DNA of 5,692 bases from Victivallaceae bacterium (GTDB lineage: Bacteria; Verrucomicrobiota; Lentisphaeria; Victivallales; Victivallaceae), in assembly GCA_028717165.1 (NCBI GenBank), contig JAQUOK010000243.1, positions 1-5,692 of the forward strand, in the 5' to 3' direction. Positions 1 through 5,692 of this stretch are shown piece by piece; position 1 is the stretch's first letter, and each line of letters begins with the position of its first letter. The notes beneath the pieces are model-generated. The model had not been told where the DNA came from. It saw only the letters and a program-made list of their open reading frames with translations, and did no database searches. The position numbers and the translations under genes were made by a program.

Positions 1-201
1 TTTATGCTGGATTATCAATATTACGGCTTTTATGGATGCAGCCAGCGTAAGTATTATGACCCTTCGGTAACGGATGGAGAAAAATACAGCGCATATAGAC
101 ATTCAGACGGAGCTAATCTGCTGTTCTACGATTGCCACGTCTTTTGGCATAAAAGGAGTTATGTAATAAACAACGCGCAAGATTTATTTTATAATAATTA
201 G
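1..201 (+). CDS. C-terminal end of a prepilin-type (H-X9-DG-like) pseudopilin protein, 5' truncated
   Basis: The reading frame is open from base 1 to the TAA/TAG-type stop at 199-201, giving 66 residues in which the ATG at 4 is only an internal Met; the true start lies upstream of the window. The fragment ends with an 'AYRHSDGANLLFYDCHVFW' stretch. This matches the C-terminal signature of prepilin-like proteins of PVC bacteria, in which a His is followed nine residues later by Asp-Gly and then usually His-Val. Here the His (bases 100-102) and the Asp (130-132) keep the X9 spacing, but the Gly is replaced by Cys (133-135). Family members normally have an N-terminal type IV pilin methylation motif and one membrane helix, which would lie outside the window; they are thought to be exported by a type II secretion/pilus-like system. 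Their exact role is unknown. It precedes a glycoside hydrolase gene by 125 bp, a common neighbourhood for this family. Coding status is fairly sure; the family call rests on the short motif. Confidence 0.72.
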   Translation, partial: FMLDYQYYGFYGCSQRKYYDPSVTDGEKYSAYRHSDGANLLFYDCHVFWHKRSYVINNAQDLFYNN

Positions 202-296
202 TGTTAGTTCAGGCCGGACGTCAGCAACGTAAGACATAGCTTACCAAACAAAACGACTTAACACTGCCAACATGTGTGATCCGCTAACCGATTTTT

Positions 297-310
297 TTAA
301 CGTTATTAAC
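297..310. promoter_or_regulatory. Small palindromic element, possible operator
   Basis: The sequence TTAACGTTATTAAC contains the perfect 8-bp palindrome TAACGTTA (298-305), followed by a second TTAAC (306-310). It ends 16 bases before the start codon, just upstream of the Shine-Dalgarno sequence. Further (T/C)TAAC copies lie at 258-262 and 284-288. A symmetric AT-rich element here could be a repressor site, but it is short enough to arise by chance in an AT-rich leader, and no regulator gene is visible. Confidence 0.15.
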
Positions 311-312
311 TT

Positions 313-320
313 AAAGGAAG
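313..320 (+). promoter_or_regulatory. Ribosome binding site of the GH84-related gene
   Basis: AAAGGAAG ends 6 bases before the ATG at 327. This supports that start, which gives a long charged n-region ahead of the signal-peptide core. The next in-frame Met is residue 127, inside the first domain, so no shorter Met start is plausible. Confidence 0.7.
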
Positions 321-326
321 CCAATT

Positions 327-3170
327 ATGTTTATTTGCAATACCCATCGTCCCGGAGCCGCATATCCGGTCAAGTTAAACCGCCGGATACTGTTCCCGAC
401 GTTATTCACATTACTGGCGCTCTCCGTTAATACCCCAAATGCCGGGGGCGCTGTTCCGGATTATAGTTTTGAGGAAACATTCAAAGAGCAAAAGACCGAT
501 AAATGGAAATCGGGGAAACGTAAATTGGAAGGTAATGCTGAAATAACCTCCAAGAACTATCACTCCGCTCCCTGCAGCCTTAATATAAAGTCCGCCAGTA
601 AGGGATTGAGTGTTACTGACAGACGACCCTATGGGGATATAAACTTTTCGACTCGTTATTTACCTTGCCCGCCCTTTGGCGCCTCTCTCAAGTATTCATT
701 GTGGATGAAAGGATTGAATATTGTTTCTCCCGGCAGTTATTTTAAAGCCAGATTTACAGTTTATTTCTATAACAAGGAACATAAACCTGTCAAACATCAT
801 GAACTGGTATGTATAGACGGAACATTTGATTGGAAAGAATTTAAAGGAACCCTGCCCGTCCCGGAAAATGCCGATTACTTCAAAATTATTTGTTCACTTA
901 CTCATTGTTCGGGAGAGGTATGGTTCGATGATATAAAAATAAATGTCATTGACTTTACCGCCAAAAGAAATGAAATTATTTCCAATTTATCTTTAAATGA
1001 TAAAATAACCTTAATTCCCAAACCCTGGAAGACTAATTTTACCAAAAGCAGAACTAAAATCAATGAAGCGGCTCTGCATACGGTCGCCACGGATACAAGA
1101 GTTAACCCTCTGCTGAGAAAGATACTTAACGAAACGGGAGTTAACTGTAATTCTCCCGGACAGCCGGAAGTATCTGTTATTACCGGCGATTCAGCGAATA
1201 AGACAATAGCGGAAGCCTTCTCAAAAGAATTTCCCGGCAACAAATGGAATGAACTGGGTACCCAGGGTTATTTTCTCTGCGTAAACGCAAAAGCTATTCT
1301 GATCGGCGCCAATACCGAACAGGGACGCTTTTATGCTGTTCAAACGCTTCGTCAACTTATAACGAAAGAAGGTGAAAACATTTTTGTGACAGCAGTCGGC
1401 ATTATAGATCGGCCGACTATTGAACGGCGGGGGATCGCAATGGGGGTTTCATGGTTCAGAAACAGGGACGAAGCATTTAAAAGGATGGTGCGTTTAAAGC
1501 TTAATTTCGTATGGAATGGGGGGCATTTCCTAGGTAACGGACTTATGTACGGAGCCGACCGCAAGGCGACATGGCGAAACCCTTTTCCAGACCAGGTTAT
1601 CAGTTTCCTGAAAGAATATTTGGAATTATGCCGTAAGAATTTCATTGAAGTAGCCGTAGCGTTCAGTCCCAAAGGCTATCCGCCGACCCATTATTCTTCG
1701 GATACGGACATAAACATCCTCTGCGGTAAAATGAAGGTTCTGTATAAGGCGGGCGTACGCAATATGGGCATAAGTTTTGACGACCTGCAAAACATAGGGC
1801 AAAACCGGCTTTACTATGAGGATGACATTAAAAAGTTCAATGGCGATCTGGGAAAGGCTCATTTGTTTTTTGTAACTAATATCTATAACCGGATTAAGGG
1901 CGAATGTCCGGATGTGAAATTCACCATCCTTCCATATATTTACGGCGGGTTAAAAAACTGCTCTGAAAGCGAGATCGGCTATTTAAAAACCTTAAGCCGA
2001 ATTCCCGCGGATATTAAACTCTGGGTAGTGTGTCTCTACAATTACGATGACGTAAAAAGGAATTTGCCTTTAACCGGGAGGAGCCCGTTTATCTGGGATA
2101 ATTTCTTTGCGACAGGGCAATTGCCGGCATTTCCCTCGCCGATAGACAGGTCGAACAAAATCAACGGTAGTAACGTCAGCGGCTATATTTTCCTGCCGGC
2201 GATTTGCTCCCATGAAGACGCTGCGGGCATTTCATGGCTTAATATGGCGGACTACCTGTGGTCTCCGGAACGTTATGCTCCTGAAGACAGCTATAAACGC
2301 GCGATCGCCTTTATTGCCGGAGACAAGGTTGTCCTGGAACGCCTCAAGGAGTACAGCATTATATCCAAGGATATTAATTCCGTTTCGACACTTGCCGCCC
2401 GCAATGAGAAAATTAAATTCATGAGAAAGATAATTGCCGAATTGGACACATTTTCTAAAAAAACAGACGACCTGCCCAAGAATCTTGCGCAGGCCTTGAA
2501 GAAGGATATTTTAAAGCAGCGGAAAAAATTCAATAGTATTATCGCTAATTTAGGTTCGCGTCCTTTTTATCCTGTTATAATCCCGAAAGCAGCCGGTTTT
2601 ACTGATGATAACCCGGCCATGGATAATTTCATTCCCCTTGGAAACGCGAAACGGAAAATAGAAGACAGCAAAGCATGGTTCAGGTATGATGAAAAGAATT
2701 TGTATGTGAAAATTGTCTGCAATGAACCCGATGCCGCCCGCCTTAAAGCGACGGAGAAAAAAAGAGACGAAAACGTGTTTCATGATGATTCAGTAGAAAT
2801 ATTTATCATGCCGGAAAAAGAAAATGAATCAGGTGAATTTGTTTACTACCAATTTGTTATAAACCCGCTTGGCACAATATATGACGCCAGGAACATCTAT
2901 AGAAAATATGAAAATGTCAAAACGTACGACAAAGATTGGAACGGCAATATAAAGGTGAAAATAAATAAAGGCGCGGGATTCTGGGAACTTGAAACAGCCA
3001 TTCCGTTCAGTGACCTGAAAATGCCATCTCCCTGCTCCGGGAAAAAGCTATTCATGAATATATGCAGAAACCGCTATGCCGGCCGTAAACCTGAACATAG
3101 CAGCTATGCTCTTTTGTTAACGAACAAATATCATTCTCCCAAAAGTTTCTGGCTCATGGAGCTAAAATAA
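327..3170 (+). CDS. Secreted GH84-related glycoside hydrolase (beta-N-acetylglucosaminidase-like) with N-terminal CBM-like and C-terminal CBM9-like domains
   Basis: This 947-residue protein is probably exported. A basic n-region ending in Arg19-Arg20 and a hydrophobic core (about 21-34) lead to likely cleavage after Ala39 or Ala42. Residues about 45-205 look like a beta-sandwich carbohydrate-binding module ending in 'VWFDDIKI'. Residues 228-346 resemble the GH20/GH84 N-terminal zincin-like domain ('LIPKPW', 'ILIGANTEQGRFYAVQTLRQLI'-type end). The TIM barrel (about 355-600) has an 'RPTIERRGI' entry, 'WRNPFP' (416-421) and 'GVRNMGISFDDLQ' with Asp485-Asp486, the position of the GH84 catalytic pair. 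A helical part (about 640-745, from 'ADYLWSPERY') follows, then a CBM9-like domain (about 758-947) with 'DDSVEIFI'. Known GH84 enzymes cleave beta-N-acetylglucosaminides with retention, the substrate acetamido group acting as nucleophile. Several GlcNAc-contacting residues seem to be missing (see findings), so the substrate is uncertain. It is the first of three closely spaced genes and likely acts in the periplasm or outside the cell. Coding is certain; GH84 relationship is likely; activity is inferred. Confidence 0.82.
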   Translation: MFICNTHRPGAAYPVKLNRRILFPTLFTLLALSVNTPNAGGAVPDYSFEETFKEQKTDKWKSGKRKLEGNAEITSKNYHSAPCSLNIKSASKGLSVTDRRPYGDINFSTRYLPCPPFGASLKYSLWMKGLNIVSPGSYFKARFTVYFYNKEHKPVKHHELVCIDGTFDWKEFKGTLPVPENADYFKIICSLTHCSGEVWFDDIKINVIDFTAKRNEIISNLSLNDKITLIPKPWKTNFTKSRTKINEAALHTVATDTRVNPLLRKILNETGVNCNSPGQPEVSVITGDSANKTIAEAFSKEFPGNKWNELGTQGYFLCVNAKAILIGANTEQGRFYAVQTLRQLITKEGENIFVTAVGIIDRPTIERRGIAMGVSWFRNRDEAFKRMVRLKLNFVWNGGHFLGNGLMYGADRKATWRNPFPDQVISFLKEYLELCRKNFIEVAVAFSPKGYPPTHYSSDTDINILCGKMKVLYKAGVRNMGISFDDLQNIGQNRLYYEDDIKKFNGDLGKAHLFFVTNIYNRIKGECPDVKFTILPYIYGGLKNCSESEIGYLKTLSRIPADIKLWVVCLYNYDDVKRNLPLTGRSPFIWDNFFATGQLPAFPSPIDRSNKINGSNVSGYIFLPAICSHEDAAGISWLNMADYLWSPERYAPEDSYKRAIAFIAGDKVVLERLKEYSIISKDINSVSTLAARNEKIKFMRKIIAELDTFSKKTDDLPKNLAQALKKDILKQRKKFNSIIANLGSRPFYPVIIPKAAGFTDDNPAMDNFIPLGNAKRKIEDSKAWFRYDEKNLYVKIVCNEPDAARLKATEKKRDENVFHDDSVEIFIMPEKENESGEFVYYQFVINPLGTIYDARNIYRKYENVKTYDKDWNGNIKVKINKGAGFWELETAIPFSDLKMPSPCSGKKLFMNICRNRYAGRKPEHSSYALLLTNKYHSPKSFWLMELK

Positions 3171-3202
3171 AGCAGGTTCATATCCGATATTTTAAAAGAT
3201 CA

Positions 3203-3212
3203 AGAAGGGAAG
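3203..3212 (+). promoter_or_regulatory. Ribosome binding site of the TIM-barrel gene
   Basis: AGAAGGGAAG lies 4 bases before the ATG at 3217, within the 46-bp gap after the hydrolase stop. It fixes the start and indicates independent translation initiation within a shared transcript; no terminator hairpin is visible in this gap. Confidence 0.65.
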
Positions 3213-3216
3213 CGGA

Positions 3217-5187
3217 ATGGAAAAATTGTTAAAAACCCCTGAATGGCTGGAAAAAGGGATTGTTTCCGCCGGCATGTATGAGGGATTAATGTTTTTACGC
3301 CGCCGGGGAAGCTGTCCCGGCCTGAACTGTGCCCGGGTTGATGATGACGAGGCGTTCAGAAGCGGCTTTACTGAGAAATTTGCTGATCAACTGGCCGCGG
3401 ACGGCATTAATTTGCTGATCCTCAATTTTCTGAAAGGTTTCGGCATGGAAGCGGAAAGGGATGAACAGGAACTAACCCGGCAAATGATAAAATATTGTCA
3501 CTACCGGGGTATATATATCGGGGCATATATAGGTGAAACCCTTTTCCGGGAAACTTTTTTTAAGGAAAAACCGGAGGCAATTGACTGGATTTGCCGGAAA
3601 TCCGACGGAAGTCCAGTTTATTACGCCAATTCACAAACTTTCAGATATCGCGCATGCCGGAACAATACGGACTGGCAGGACTATATAATTTCCGCAGTTA
3701 AAAAAGCAGTTAAAGAATTTAAAGTTGACTGGATACATTTCGATAATTTTTTCTGGTCGGTTCCGCCCGGCGACTGCCATTGCCGGGTCTGCCGTGAAAT
3801 GTTCCGTTCTTTTTTGCAGAAAAAATTCGATAAAAATGAATTGAAACGCCGTTTCGGTTTTAATTGCATTGATAATGTAACTCCTCCTGAAAGTTACGGG
3901 AATTACAATGTCAAGGATCCCATTGTCCAGGAATGGCTGTTGTTCCGCTGTCATTCTCTTACTGAAGCCTTTAAAAGGTTTTCCCGAACGGTTCATGAGT
4001 TGAATCCCGCCTGCGCAACAGAGTTGAACTGCCACAGTAATTCTTTAACTGCTTCGGCCGGACTTTACGGAGTTGATCATTCGGAAATTCTTCGTTATTC
4101 GCATGCTTTCTGGGATGAACGCGCTCCGTTGCCAAAACTGCTTGCCGACAATACCGCGATTACCAGAATAAGAAGCTATAAGCTGGCGGAGGCGCGAAAC
4201 CAAAAGGCAATGATTTATACGACGCTGCAAAGCTGGCATGAAAACCCGGAAGCCTATGATAACGGGCTTTTTCTGGGCGAAGCACTGACTTTCGGCAATT
4301 CTTTCCTTGGGGCGGTGAATTTCGTCTTTTACGCTGATGAATGGCAATTACCTGAAAAAGTAAAAAAATATATAAAGTTTTTCAGAAAGCGGCCCGCCCT
4401 TTTTTGCCGGGAAAACGGTTTTCCCGTAGTTCATATTTACCGGGGTACGGATTCACTTCTTTTGGATTACAGTTATTCAGATTACACCACGGCAGCCGTA
4501 GAACAAACCCTCGTGCAAGGGCATGTCCCTTACAGCCTGTTGCTTCATAATGAAATCCCGGAGTTCCACGGCAGGAACATATTAGTTCTCGCCGGGCAAT
4601 CCTGTCTGTCATCCGCTGTTTATTCAAAAATACTTGATTACGCCGAACACGGCGGCAAACTCTTAATCATCGGAGAATGCGGCAAATACGATAACTGGCG
4701 CCGGGCTTATAGACGGACGTTGCGTTACGCAATTGAGCAGATGAATATTCCCAGTGCCGTCTGTATCGAGCATGTTCCGGGCAAAGATGAACCGGATGAC
4801 ATTATAATCGATGACTGGAACTGGCGGACAGACGAATTGAGACTTCCCGCAAATCACCGGGAAATCATCGAGACGGTGAAAAAAATCTATAATGCCCCTT
4901 TCCCAGTTGCGGTCGATGCTCCTGAATACATTCTGACTGAACCGGTTTCGACCGGAGATGGAATATCCATTCATGTTCTGAATTATAAAAAAGCAACAGA
5001 GGACAATATTGAAATTAAAATAGCAGATGAAGTATCTTTAATGCCGGAAAAAGTTCAGGTTTTTATTCCCGGAACGGCAAAAGACGCCATAGTACCGGAA
5101 AGCGGAAAACATAGCTGGAGAATTTTTTTCAAGTGTTCGGCAACCTATATGTGTCTGTTCTGGAAAAAAGCACGGAAGCGACTTTAA
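3217..5187 (+). CDS. Glycosidase-like TIM-barrel protein with beta-galactosidase-trimerization-like domain
   Basis: This 656-residue protein has no signal peptide or membrane segment, so it is probably cytoplasmic. Residues about 15-395 look like a TIM barrel of the GH42/hypothetical-glycosyl-hydrolase (GHL) type. A strand ends in 'VDWIHFDNFFW' with Asp176, followed by the Cys motif 'CHCRVCREMF' (Cys187, 189, 192), which recalls the 'FDNP..CxCxxCxxxF' signature of these families. A later strand carries Glu269 ('TELNCHSN'). Asp176 and Glu269 are candidate catalytic or binding acids, but this is inference. Residues about 402-500 form a Rossmann-like module: 'NILVLAGQSCLSS', 'YAEHGGKLLIIGECGKYDNW'. 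This fits the beta-galactosidase trimerization domain, where the equivalent is often 'GG.L...GETGLYDEW'. Residues about 560-650 form a beta-rich tail ('ISIHVLNYKK'). The length suits this architecture. Lying 46 bp after the secreted hydrolase and 57 bp before the next gene, it may process imported oligosaccharides. No substrate can be assigned and catalytic activity is not proven; fold and coding call are confident. Confidence 0.8.
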   Translation: MEKLLKTPEWLEKGIVSAGMYEGLMFLRRRGSCPGLNCARVDDDEAFRSGFTEKFADQLAADGINLLILNFLKGFGMEAERDEQELTRQMIKYCHYRGIYIGAYIGETLFRETFFKEKPEAIDWICRKSDGSPVYYANSQTFRYRACRNNTDWQDYIISAVKKAVKEFKVDWIHFDNFFWSVPPGDCHCRVCREMFRSFLQKKFDKNELKRRFGFNCIDNVTPPESYGNYNVKDPIVQEWLLFRCHSLTEAFKRFSRTVHELNPACATELNCHSNSLTASAGLYGVDHSEILRYSHAFWDERAPLPKLLADNTAITRIRSYKLAEARNQKAMIYTTLQSWHENPEAYDNGLFLGEALTFGNSFLGAVNFVFYADEWQLPEKVKKYIKFFRKRPALFCRENGFPVVHIYRGTDSLLLDYSYSDYTTAAVEQTLVQGHVPYSLLLHNEIPEFHGRNILVLAGQSCLSSAVYSKILDYAEHGGKLLIIGECGKYDNWRRAYRRTLRYAIEQMNIPSAVCIEHVPGKDEPDDIIIDDWNWRTDELRLPANHREIIETVKKIYNAPFPVAVDAPEYILTEPVSTGDGISIHVLNYKKATEDNIEIKIADEVSLMPEKVQVFIPGTAKDAIVPESGKHSWRIFFKCSATYMCLFWKKARKRL

Positions 5188-5230
5188 AGCCGGCAAACTG
5201 TTCAAGCCATTTCGTAAAAATATTTATATA

Positions 5231-5238
5231 AAAGAGAG
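5231..5238 (+). promoter_or_regulatory. Weak ribosome binding site of the propeller-like gene
   Basis: AAAGAGAG ends 6 bases before the ATG at 5245. It is a poorer Shine-Dalgarno than those of the two upstream genes. The codon directly before the ATG (5242-5244) is an in-frame TAA, so this is the first possible Met start in the frame. Confidence 0.55.
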
Positions 5239-5244
5239 TTTTAA

Positions 5245-5692
5245 ATGAAAATAAAAGCATTGAAATTTTTAGATTATGATTTCGGTAACCGCTGGAAAGA
5301 GGAAGTTGAGGACAAATGGACATATGAAGACTTCAAAAACAATTCCGCCTGGCGGAAAGGCTGGATCAGTTTCGACTGCGCGTTTTACCACAATGATGAT
5401 GACCGCGTTTATCTGGGAATTACTTCGTTTGACTCGGATATTTTCCGGGCTTATGACCGCAAAAGCGGAAAATTTATTGATCTGGGTTATTCCGCAATAG
5501 CTGATCCCTATGACGCCAAGTTCCATCGTTCCCTGGAAAAAGGCCGCGACGGATGTCTTTATGCCGCCATTGCGCTTCTTCACTGTTCCGACCGCTATTT
5601 TGACGCGCCCGGCAGTCCGATAGTCAAATTTGATCCCCGCTCAGGTACGATTACCAAAATGGGTATTCCCCTGCCGCATGTATATATTCAGT
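5245..5692 (+). CDS. N-terminal part of a beta-propeller-like protein, 3' truncated by the window edge
   Basis: The frame is open from ATG 5245 to the end of the window (149 complete codons) and no stop is reached. No signal peptide is evident at the N-terminus ('MKIKALKFLDYDFGNRW'), so the product may be cytoplasmic. Two similar units can be seen. Residues about 53-81 run 'RVYLGI...AYDRKSGKFIDLG', and residues about 103-140 run 'GCLYAAI...KFDPRSGTITKMG'. Each has a strand, a variable loop, and a 'Y/F-D-x-x-S-G-x-(I/F)-x-x-(L/M)-G' ending. Such repeats are typical of NHL/PQQ/Kelch-type propeller blades. A 'KFHRSLEKGRDGCLY' segment (92-106) links the units and resembles the 'K.H.SL..G.DG.LY' pattern common in such proteins. 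Propellers in sugar-degradation loci include oligogalacturonate-lyase-like enzymes, gluconolactonases and ligand-binding proteins; the visible part does not discriminate. It follows the upstream gene by 57 bp with no terminator and probably shares its transcript. Confidence 0.78.
   Translation, partial: MKIKALKFLDYDFGNRWKEEVEDKWTYEDFKNNSAWRKGWISFDCAFYHNDDDRVYLGITSFDSDIFRAYDRKSGKFIDLGYSAIADPYDAKFHRSLEKGRDGCLYAAIALLHCSDRYFDAPGSPIVKFDPRSGTITKMGIPLPHVYIQ

Larger units (their letters stand above)
202..326. other. Intergenic gap upstream of the hydrolase genes
   Basis: This 125-bp gap separates the pseudopilin gene from the hydrolase gene and is the most likely place for the promoter of the downstream genes. 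I could not identify a clear -35/-10 pair. It contains a 5-bp inverted repeat (GTAAG 229-233 with CTTAC 240-244) that is not followed by a T run, a T7 run (292-298) that is not preceded by a stem, an 8-bp palindrome (298-305), and the ribosome binding site of the next gene. Confidence 0.5.

Noticed and set aside
4..201. ATG at base 4 as the start of a complete 65-residue protein
   Set aside because: The frame is open to base 1, there is no upstream sequence for a ribosome binding site, and the content is the C-terminal signature of a longer pilin-like family.
229..298. Rho-independent terminator after the pseudopilin gene
   Set aside because: The 5-bp inverted repeat (229-244) is AT-rich and not followed by T's, and the T7 run (292-298) has no adjoining stem.
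381..401. Twin-arginine (Tat) export motif at Arg19-Arg20 of the GH84-related protein
   Set aside because: The local sequence 'NRRILFP' has the Arg pair but only partly fits the S/T-R-R-x-F-L-K consensus, and a basic Sec n-region explains it equally well.
902..1243. 113-residue reading frame on the - strand with a hydrophobic stretch
   Set aside because: It is antisense to the GH84-related gene; the hydrophobic run is the complement of a Lys/Asn-rich coding segment and has no good ribosome binding site argument.
3631..4035. 134-residue reading frame on the - strand inside the TIM-barrel gene
   Set aside because: It lies fully antisense to a long gene with clear domain motifs and its translation shows no recognisable family pattern.
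5201..5230. Internal promoter before the propeller gene (TTCAAG, 17-18 bp, TTATAT/TATATA)
   Set aside because: The -35 matches only half of the consensus and the -10 lies in a generally AT-rich gap, so chance is a sufficient explanation.
5269..5583. 104-residue - strand frame and 74-residue + strand frame (5276-5500) near the right edge
   Set aside because: Both overlap the frame starting at 5245, which stays open to the end, has repeat structure and a ribosome binding site; the other two show no family features.

Overview
The window holds four protein genes, all on the + strand: the 3' end of a pseudopilin-like gene (1-201), a secreted GH84-related glycoside hydrolase (327-3170), a TIM-barrel glycosidase-like protein without a signal peptide (3217-5187), and the 5' part of a beta-propeller-like gene that runs off the right edge (5245-5692). 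I see no rRNA, tRNA, CRISPR array, insertion sequence or phage gene. No gene-free stretch reaches 300 bases; the largest gap is 125 bp (202-326).

The content suggests a member of the PVC group, most likely Lentisphaerota (Victivallales-like). The reasons are a prepilin-type 'H-X9-DG' C-terminus next to glycoside hydrolases, long multidomain hydrolases with CBM9-like tails, and moderate GC with mixed codon use. H-X9-DG proteins are greatly expanded in Lentisphaerota and Planctomycetota and often lie beside polysaccharide-degradation genes. The taxonomic call is an inference from protein style, not from a marker gene.

Layout: the pseudopilin fragment ends at 201. A 125-bp gap follows and holds a good ribosome binding site and a small palindrome but no convincing terminator or promoter. 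The next three genes are separated by only 46 and 57 bp, each has its own Shine-Dalgarno sequence, and no terminator lies between them, so they probably form one transcript. In the inferred scheme, the first hydrolase acts outside the cytoplasm on an amino-sugar-containing or otherwise decorated glycan. The second, apparently cytoplasmic, protein would process imported fragments. The propeller protein could be a sugar-acting lyase or hydrolase or a binding protein. No transporter, sulfatase or regulator is visible, so the substrate cannot be named.

The most interesting point is in the GH84-related protein. It keeps the catalytic Asp-Asp pair (residues 485-486) and several scaffold motifs. However, by a by-eye alignment recalled from memory, it lacks most of the residues that classical GH84 enzymes use to grip GlcNAc. 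It may be a divergent subfamily with a different substrate. I found no evidence in the window of a wholly new kind of system.
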